Assembly: GCA_016930235.1 (NCBI GenBank)
Contig: JAFGHI010000041.1
Span: 1 to 35,583, forward strand
Length of the DNA stretch: 35,583 bases
Reading direction: 5' to 3'
DNA from: Candidatus Omnitrophota bacterium
GTDB taxonomy: Bacteria; Omnitrophota; Omnitrophia; Omnitrophales; Aquincolibacteriaceae
Position numbers and translations under genes: made by a program. Below are positions 34,188 through 35,583 of this stretch, piece after piece. The notes beneath the pieces are model-generated. The model saw only the letters and a list, made by a program, of their open reading frames with translations. It had not been told where the DNA came from and searched no databases. Position 1 is the first letter of the stretch, and each line of letters starts with the position of its first letter.

Positions 34188-34644
34188 GCTGAACAAGGCT
34201 TGCCTATTTTTTCTTTTGCTTATTTTGATGGACGGCGCTTGTCTTTATGCCCTTCCCGATTCAAAGGATCCTCGAGCCTGGTACGAACGTTCGGCCGAGG
34301 ATTTTGAAGCGGCGGGATTTCTCCACCGGGAAGGAAAATTCGAAGGGAGTGTTTGTTTTCATGCCCATCAGGCGATTGAGAAATCTCTGAAGGGGACGTT
34401 GATCGCCGAGGGGATCTCGCCCGAGAGAAATCATGACACAGAAAATTTTGCCAGACAACTTTCCAAATTTTATCCCGGAATAAAATCTTTTGAGCGCGAT
34501 CTTTCTTGGATCGACGGGCTTTATATCCCAAGCCGTTACCCCAAGGTGGGGGTGAGCGCCATTCGCGGAGAAGAAGCGGGGCGTTGCTTGGAACTTGCCC
34601 GGTCTATCCTTGAATGGACCCAAACGAAGGCCGTCCGCTCATAA
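34180..34644 (+). CDS. HEPN-domain protein with an N-terminal signal peptide
   Basis: Residues 30-150 fit the HEPN fold of the PF05168 type: W34, AEDFEAAGFLHREGKFEGSV, then CFHAHQAIEKSLKG (59-72), an NHDTENF segment (84-90) and YIPSRYPKVG (115-124). Such proteins usually work in the cytoplasm beside a small nucleotidyltransferase (MNT), as toxin/antitoxin pairs or nucleotide-related factors. Here no MNT gene is adjacent, and the first 24 residues (MIRLNKACLFFLLLILMDGA ending LYA) look like a signal peptide. ATG 34180 overlaps the previous stop (ATGATTAG). A start at the internal ATG near residue 17 would remove the leader, but it has no ribosome-binding site. Confidence 0.8.
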   Translation: MIRLNKACLFFLLLILMDGACLYALPDSKDPRAWYERSAEDFEAAGFLHREGKFEGSVCFHAHQAIEKSLKGTLIAEGISPERNHDTENFARQLSKFYPGIKSFERDLSWIDGLYIPSRYPKVGVSAIRGEEAGRCLELARSILEWTQTKAVRS

Positions 34645-35197
34645 CGCGCATCCAGAGTAATCCCGCGAGAAGAAGCCAAAAACTCCAGGGTTCAGGGGTG
34701 TTCGGTATTTCTTGTTTCACCTCTTCAACATGAAGCTCAAGCGTCGAAGCCGTGAGGTAAAATTTCTCGCTGTTATAGGCCGTGATTTCGCTGAAGGAGA
34801 ACGGAAAATAATCGGTGTGGGATATTTCCATCTGATCAAGAACCCTGCCGGGGAGTTCGAATCGATCGGTTACCGGGCCCTTCTCACTTTCACTCAAGAG
34901 GCCCAGGATATCTCCGGACGGAGATATCAGTGACCAGATCTCACTGCGGGGGCCTTCGTTCAAATTGCCCTCGTGTGTGATCGATAAAATCCCTTTCTCA
35001 ATTTCGATCGGCTGATTGTGTTCGGGCAGCCTGTGTTCATAAGTAAAATTGATTTGGTCGCCGGATAAAAGATCCTCGACGGTAACGGCCGGATCAAAGA
35101 TTAGGGGATGGGTCCAGACTGCAGCTTGCGCTTTACCTGTTACGCACAGATAAAGGGCCAGTGCCAGGAGGGTCATCCCGTAATGGTGTTTCATCAC
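34604..35197 (-). CDS. PEP-CTERM sorted exported protein
   Basis: The 197-residue product has an N-terminal signal peptide (about 1-25, ending GKAQA), a beta-rich middle with no recognised domain, and a C-terminal PEP-CTERM signal: PEPWSFWLLLAGLLWMR, that is PEP, a hydrophobic helix and a basic end. Exosortase (EpsH/XrtA type) normally cleaves there and passes the protein to the surface or exopolysaccharide. The tail after the basic residues (RVMSGRPSFGSIQG) is longer than usual and overlaps the 3' end of the convergent HEPN gene by 41 bases. The GTG at 35197 follows AAAGGAA by 8 bases; ATG 35194 is the alternative. No exosortase gene lies in the window. Confidence 0.85.
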   Translation of the reverse strand: MMKHHYGMTLLALALYLCVTGKAQAAVWTHPLIFDPAVTVEDLLSGDQINFTYEHRLPEHNQPIEIEKGILSITHEGNLNEGPRSEIWSLISPSGDILGLLSESEKGPVTDRFELPGRVLDQMEISHTDYFPFSFSEITAYNSEKFYLTASTLELHVEEVKQEIPNTPEPWSFWLLLAGLLWMRVMSGRPSFGSIQG

Positions 35198-35227
35198 TCA
35201 TGTGATTCCTTTCTTTTTAGATTCAGG

Positions 35228-35262
35228 TATCATGAATGCAAGTATCATGCTAATGTATCATA
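35228..35262. promoter_or_regulatory. Three direct TATCATG-type repeats upstream of the PEP-CTERM gene
   Basis: TATCATG starts at 35228 and 35243 and TATCATA at 35256, intervals of 15 and 13 bases, in a very AT-rich stretch (35215-35330) 30-65 bases before the start. They may be regulator sites or simple AT-rich noise. The remaining sequence to 35470 shows no gene. Confidence 0.3.
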
Positions 35263-35474
35263 TATTATATTAATTATATACATATTCCATATCCTTTTAT
35301 ATTGACTATAGTTAGGGATAATTTTACGGGATAGACGAGTCATTTTTTGGGGCTCTTTTGGTTTCTGCTGTCGGTTAGGTTGGACATTTTTCCGGGAGTG
35401 TTTCAGAGAATCGACACAATCGGCGGGAATAAAGTTCATGAATTTGCCCCGCATCTCGCCGATACCTAAATGAA

Positions 35475-35583
35475 ACCGCTCGCCCCGTAAAACGGGGCTT
35501 CGCCCACCGCGTAGGTGGCCTTTTTCCAGGCTTCAGGCCACAGGCGGCAGGCTGCAAAAGACTTTTGAAGCTTGAATCTTACA
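35475..35583. repeat. Dispersed palindromic repeat running off the right edge
   Basis: It starts ACCGCTCGCCCCGT with a small CCCCGT...ACGGGG hairpin, then the GTAGGTGGCC core and a CAGGC/GCAGG stretch. It is the same module order as 4254-4311 and 1990-2090. Its right partner is outside the window. Confidence 0.78.

Noticed and set aside
1981-35583. CRISPR array from the recurring GTAGGTGGCC and CAGGC repeats
   Set aside because: Copies are kilobases apart, unequal and palindromic, with no regular spacers and no cas genes.

Overview
The window looks like chromosomal DNA of an uncultured bacterium. Reasons: a futalosine-pathway menaquinone gene (mqnD), a split two-gene transketolase, a PEP-CTERM surface protein, very large secreted ORFs, and many short palindromic repeats between and inside genes. 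From memory I associate giant RSELR-containing proteins with Omnitrophota (former OP3). That is a recollection, not something tested here. There are no rRNA genes, no tRNAs that I can see, no CRISPR array and no transposase.

Left part (1-4591). The window opens inside a calcium-binding-type repeat protein that ends at a strong terminator. A leftward gene follows for an exported 703-residue protein with an H/E/H pattern resembling the ChaN/TIKI/EreA group. A short element with inverted ends separates it from the giant locus, whose first domain is a paralogue of that protein.

Centre (4592-25575). Two rightward ORFs of 2082 and 4922 codons fill 21 kb, with almost no space between them. They overlap by 34 bases in different frames, and the crossover lies inside an inserted palindromic linker. 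They probably derive from one secreted polyprotein of about 7000 residues. The chain contains an N-terminal ChaN-like domain, three helical repeats, a polytopic membrane domain, two copies of domain A, three of domain B, three large TPR-like solenoid blocks, a two-helix membrane domain, a methyltransferase-like domain, a zincin-like domain and a terminal alpha/beta domain. The pentapeptide RSELR occurs 19 times exactly and 4 times as near variants, almost always at domain borders. It uses all six Leu codons and all six Arg codons, so the peptide rather than the DNA is being conserved. Pairs of RSELR boxes often bracket short linkers encoded by palindromic DNA, partly of the same families that sit between ordinary genes here. 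This is the most interesting system in the window.

Right part (25576-35583). Compact ordinary genes follow: mqnD, a zinc-ribbon methyltransferase, a membrane SPOR protein, a leftward M24 aminopeptidase diverging from a Rieske ferredoxin, the two transketolase halves, and a coupled run of three exported products (gamma-glutamyltransferase, an unknown protein, and a HEPN-domain protein with a signal peptide). The last run converges on a PEP-CTERM gene. Almost every intergenic space begins, within a few bases of a stop codon, with an inverted repeat. Several genes have a -10 box 6-9 bases before the ATG and no Shine-Dalgarno sequence, suggesting leaderless mRNAs.
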